Assembly: GCA_020720345.1 (NCBI GenBank)
Contig: DYOT01000012.1
Coordinates: 1-17,576 of the forward strand
DNA length: 17,576 bases
Direction: 5' to 3'
Source of the DNA: Candidatus Caenarcanum sp.
Lineage (GTDB): Bacteria; Cyanobacteriota; Vampirovibrionia; Gastranaerophilales; UBA9971
Shown here: positions 14,992-17,576 of the stretch, in pieces
Numbering within the stretch: position 1 is the first letter of the stretch
How the letters are laid out: every line of letters begins with the position of its first letter
Notes under the pieces: model-generated
What the model saw: the letters and a program-made list of their open reading frames with translations, nothing else
Told to the model about the DNA's origin: nothing
The model's database searches: none
Program-made: the position numbers and the translations under genes

Positions 14992-15025
14992 TTTAAATTC
15001 AGCTCCGATCTTAAAAGATAATATT

Positions 15026-15053
15026 TTTATACCACGTAAAAGTATTAATTCAA
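15026..15053 (-). promoter_or_regulatory. Candidate promoter for ispH-rpsA
   Basis: On the minus strand TTGAAT (15053-15048) and TATAAA (15031-15026) are 16 bases apart. Transcription would start near 15018, leaving a leader of about 27 bases that contains GGAG (15006-15003) before CTG 14991. This placement rules out starts further upstream. Confidence 0.4.
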
Positions 15054-15087
15054 GTATAATTTGGTAAAGAAAATTTATAACTGCCTG

Positions 15088-15117
15088 TTGAACTTAAATA
15101 TATGATTAATCTATACT
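15088..15117 (+). promoter_or_regulatory. Candidate promoter for the lytic transglycosylase gene
   Basis: TTGAAC (15088-15093) and TATACT (15112-15117) are separated by 18 bases, 43 bases before the ATG at 15160. Both hexamers are close to the sigma70 consensus. It is back to back with the ispH promoter. Confidence 0.45.
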
Positions 15118-15159
15118 GGATTTAATATGCATTTATTATAATTATTTTATCGGGTTATT

Positions 15160-17193
15160 ATGAAAAAACTATTTAATTTACCTGTTTTGTTTTTGGGCGT
15201 GGGGCTGGTTTTATTAGCTGTTACCTTTGTTAAACTTCCGGGATTGCTTAATTTTCAAAGTACAGAAACCTCAAGAGACCTTTACAAAATAGCCAGAGAA
15301 TATCAAAAAAGCGGCGATTACAGGCAGGCTTTTCATACTTATGCCAAAATATCTTCCGGTTATCCTGCTTATGACGTTGTTTTATTCTACGAAGCAAAGT
15401 GCGCCGCAGAATTGCAGGATGAAAAAACAGTTATTTTGAAATTTAAAAAACTGTTATCAGAATCTAAAGAGAGTCCTCTTGCTGCTCAGGCAAGCTATAA
15501 CCTTGGTCAAGCTTATATTAGAATACTAAATTATCAGGAAGCCGCAAATCAATTTATTGAAACAATAAAAAAATACCCTGAAACCAACTTTGCTATTGGA
15601 AGTTATTACTATTTAGGGCAGATATATAAAGATACAGACAAAAATCAGGCGGCGCAATACTGGCTTAAATATCTTGAAGAAGCACCTTCAGGGAGATTTT
15701 CACAAAATTGTGTCATAGGACTAAAAAGCTTAAGCAAAAAATCTTCTTCAAATTTTAATGCTCCCGTTTCGCAAAATAAAAACATAGCTACTGCTCTTTT
15801 TATGGCTGAAAAATATACGCAGGCAATTTCTTATCTAAAACAGGTTCCTTTAAAATATAGCTGGTATTACCTTGGAAAAAGTTATAAAGAACTTGGCAAC
15901 AGAAATATGGCGCTTTATTTCTATAAAGAAGGCATGAGGAAATCCTCTTCTGATTGTGAAAAGAGAGAAAATTTCCAGCAGGCTATGATTGATTATGTTT
16001 CTCTTTCTTCTAAAAGCTCTGATAAAAGCTGGGATGAGATTTTAGGTTTTTCAGGAACTGCCAGAGATTTTGCGTTGTATCAAAGAGCTGATATAATGCC
16101 TAAAAATAAAGCCCTTAAATACTATTGGGAAATAATAAGCAAGTATCCCGACGGCAGTTTTGCATCGGAAGCCTTATGGAATTTATTTCAGGACGCTTAT
16201 GTCAATAAAAAAGACAATTATGAATTTGCGATAAAACTTGGCGAAAAACATATGGCAAAATATGAAAACACTAAGGCAGCATCCGCAATTCTTTTCTGGA
16301 TGGGCAAAATTTATGAAAAAAAGGGTGATGACTCAAAAGCGCTGCATTTTTATAAAAAAACACTTTCTAAATATCCTGACAGTTATTATGCTTTCAGGTC
16401 AGAGGGACGAATAACAGCTATAAAAACAGGAACTGATCCTGGCTGGAAAACAAATTTGTATAATAAAATTCCGGAAAACCAAACACAAATTGGTTTTCCT
16501 TATTCATCAGGTGAAATTACGAAAAAATATGGCGCCGGCATCGTTGAATTAATAAATATTGGTGATTATGAGACAATTTTATCTTTTTTAAAAAACGACC
16601 CATTTTTTGAAAGCTGGATATGTTTTCAAAACGGAATTATTATGAAGTCAATTGTTATTGCACGAAACGAAATGGAGAAATTATCCGAAAAACCTGCAAT
16701 AAATGACTCAAAATGGAAACTGATTTATCCTGTTTATTATCCTGAAAATATAAATCAAAATGCCGCATTAAATGAGCTTGACCCGATAATAGTCCTTTCT
16801 TTAATGAAAGAAGAAAGTTATTTCAACCCTTTTGCCCTGAGTTCCTCAAATGCAAGAGGGCTTATGCAGCTTTTGCCCGGGACTGCCAAAGATATATCAA
16901 GATGGAAAAATCTTGGAAGCTATAGCAGTATAGAATTATTTGACCCTGAAATAAATATAAGGCTTGGTACAGCTTATTTAAACCATACAAGAAATTCTCT
17001 TATCGGTAATATGCTTTATGCTGTAGCTGCTTATAACGGAGGACCGGGCGCTGTTAGTAAATGGCTAACATACATTCCCGCCAACGATTTAGATGAGTTT
17101 ATAGAAAATATACCTTATTCCCAGACAAGAGATTACGTCAAAAAAGTCTATAGAAGCTACTGGAACTACAAAAGAATTTACGATTTAAAATAA
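15160..17193 (+). CDS. Membrane-anchored lytic transglycosylase with TPR repeats and C-terminal SLT domain
   Basis: A 677-residue cell-wall enzyme, similar in layout to Slt70, that cleaves the MurNAc-GlcNAc bond of peptidoglycan. Residues 8-27 form a signal peptide or membrane anchor. About 35-520 is alpha-helical, with TPR-like repeats (for example ASYNLGQAYIRILNYQEAANQF and AILFWMGKIYEKKGDDSKALHFY). The SLT catalytic domain (about 535-677) has the catalytic E552 in EESYFNP, GLMQ at 567-570 and AAYNGG at 623-628, the three family motifs. YSQTRDYVKKVYRSYWNYKRIY near the end is also typical. Length matches Slt-type enzymes. The ribosome-binding site is weak (CGGG, 6 bases before ATG). It is divergent from ispH-rpsA. 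TPR-SLT proteins usually act in cell-wall turnover. Confidence 0.93.
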   Translation: MKKLFNLPVLFLGVGLVLLAVTFVKLPGLLNFQSTETSRDLYKIAREYQKSGDYRQAFHTYAKISSGYPAYDVVLFYEAKCAAELQDEKTVILKFKKLLSESKESPLAAQASYNLGQAYIRILNYQEAANQFIETIKKYPETNFAIGSYYYLGQIYKDTDKNQAAQYWLKYLEEAPSGRFSQNCVIGLKSLSKKSSSNFNAPVSQNKNIATALFMAEKYTQAISYLKQVPLKYSWYYLGKSYKELGNRNMALYFYKEGMRKSSSDCEKRENFQQAMIDYVSLSSKSSDKSWDEILGFSGTARDFALYQRADIMPKNKALKYYWEIISKYPDGSFASEALWNLFQDAYVNKKDNYEFAIKLGEKHMAKYENTKAASAILFWMGKIYEKKGDDSKALHFYKKTLSKYPDSYYAFRSEGRITAIKTGTDPGWKTNLYNKIPENQTQIGFPYSSGEITKKYGAGIVELINIGDYETILSFLKNDPFFESWICFQNGIIMKSIVIARNEMEKLSEKPAINDSKWKLIYPVYYPENINQNAALNELDPIIVLSLMKEESYFNPFALSSSNARGLMQLLPGTAKDISRWKNLGSYSSIELFDPEINIRLGTAYLNHTRNSLIGNMLYAVAAYNGGPGAVSKWLTYIPANDLDEFIENIPYSQTRDYVKKVYRSYWNYKRIYDLK

Positions 17194-17295
17194 ATACAGT
17201 TCATTTTATATTTTAGGCAATTTCTTCGCATCTTTTGTTTTTATATTTATATAGGGATAAAGAATAATTTTATAAGAGGAAAAGGAGATTTTGTA

Positions 17296-17576
17296 ATGGG
17301 AATTGATGGTGTTAACGCTTATTCTATTTGTGGCAGCAAAGGAACAGTAGCTGATTTGTATGCAACACAATGTCACATGGAGCAAATAACAGGAGAAAAA
17401 GATCAGACTATACCTTTTTATGCAAAAAATATGGAAGAAGCTCAAATATTCGCCGGTGAAAATTTTCAAGGATGTAGAGCTGTTCCTCATAAAACAAATT
17501 TTCAGGAAAATACCGGCAAATTAGGACAACACTTAAGTGGAATGTTCAATAGAACTGAAGCTTTACAATTATATAA
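17296..17576 (+). CDS. Unknown protein, N-terminal part (cut by window end)
   Basis: 93 codons are visible before the window ends in mid-codon. The start is well supported: AAAGGAGAT lies about 8 bases before ATG, the best ribosome-binding site in this half of the window. The product begins MGIDGVNAYSICGSKGTVAD, is hydrophilic, has no signal peptide or membrane segment, and has Cys at 12, 26 and 60. I do not recognise the family. The 102 bases between the transglycosylase gene and this start are AT-rich; no terminator or clear promoter stands out. Confidence 0.75.
   Translation, partial: MGIDGVNAYSICGSKGTVADLYATQCHMEQITGEKDQTIPFYAKNMEEAQIFAGENFQGCRAVPHKTNFQENTGKLGQHLSGMFNRTEALQLY

Noticed and set aside
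17206..17490. Antisense open frame of 94 codons on the minus strand
   Set aside because: It lies opposite the well-initiated gene at 17296 and reads as low-complexity sequence without a ribosome-binding site.
1..17576. CRISPR array, tRNA/rRNA genes, insertion sequences, phage or defence genes
   Set aside because: No regularly spaced repeats, cloverleaf with CCA-type end, transposase or nuclease motifs were seen on either strand.

Overview
This is a compact, AT-rich bacterial window (by eye about one third G+C) with 15 protein-coding genes supported by sequence, two of them cut by the window edges. I see no rRNA, tRNA, CRISPR array, insertion sequence or phage gene. A MEP-pathway enzyme (IspH), an SLT-type murein transglycosylase, exported proteins and many sensory genes fit a free-living or host-associated bacterium. 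The composition and gene set recall non-photosynthetic Cyanobacteria relatives (Melainabacteria/Vampirovibrionia) or an AT-rich Firmicute. That placement is an inference; no marker gene here settles it.

Region 1 (1-2972, minus strand) is a signalling operon. It runs from a small two-helix membrane protein, through a membrane histidine kinase whose start overlaps that gene, to a receiver-HD-GYP response regulator. The expected output is turnover of cyclic di-GMP, although one HD-GYP metal-ligand histidine appears to be arginine. Upstream lies a gene-free stretch (2973-3500) unusually rich in inverted repeats. It has a candidate minus-strand promoter at about 3283-3311, so the operon would carry a folded leader of about 300 nt. 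An exported trypsin-like protease without a PDZ domain starts at 3501 in the opposite direction.

Region 2 (4184-8031, minus strand) reads ribD, then two tandem class III nucleotide cyclase genes. The cyclase domains are about 80% identical and sit at the N-terminus, ahead of a C-terminal membrane domain. This is the reverse of the usual order, and both lack the usual base-selecting Lys/Asp pair. coaE diverges from ribD.

Region 3 (8687-12962) holds an FAD-dependent oxidoreductase (minus), a small secreted protein, a ROK sugar kinase and a polytopic GT-C-like membrane protein (plus). It looks like general and surface carbohydrate metabolism.

Region 4 (12968-17576) holds ispH and a four-domain S1 RNA-binding protein (minus, overlapping by four bases). 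Diverging from them is a TPR/SLT lytic transglycosylase, then an unknown gene that runs off the window. The ispH reading frame is intact over its full length but has no ATG, GTG or TTG at its 5' end. The best start I can find is CTG at 14991, so ordinary gene callers would report a 115-residue fragment.

The most noteworthy points are the reversed tandem cyclases, the folded leader of the kinase/HD-GYP operon, and the non-canonical ispH start.
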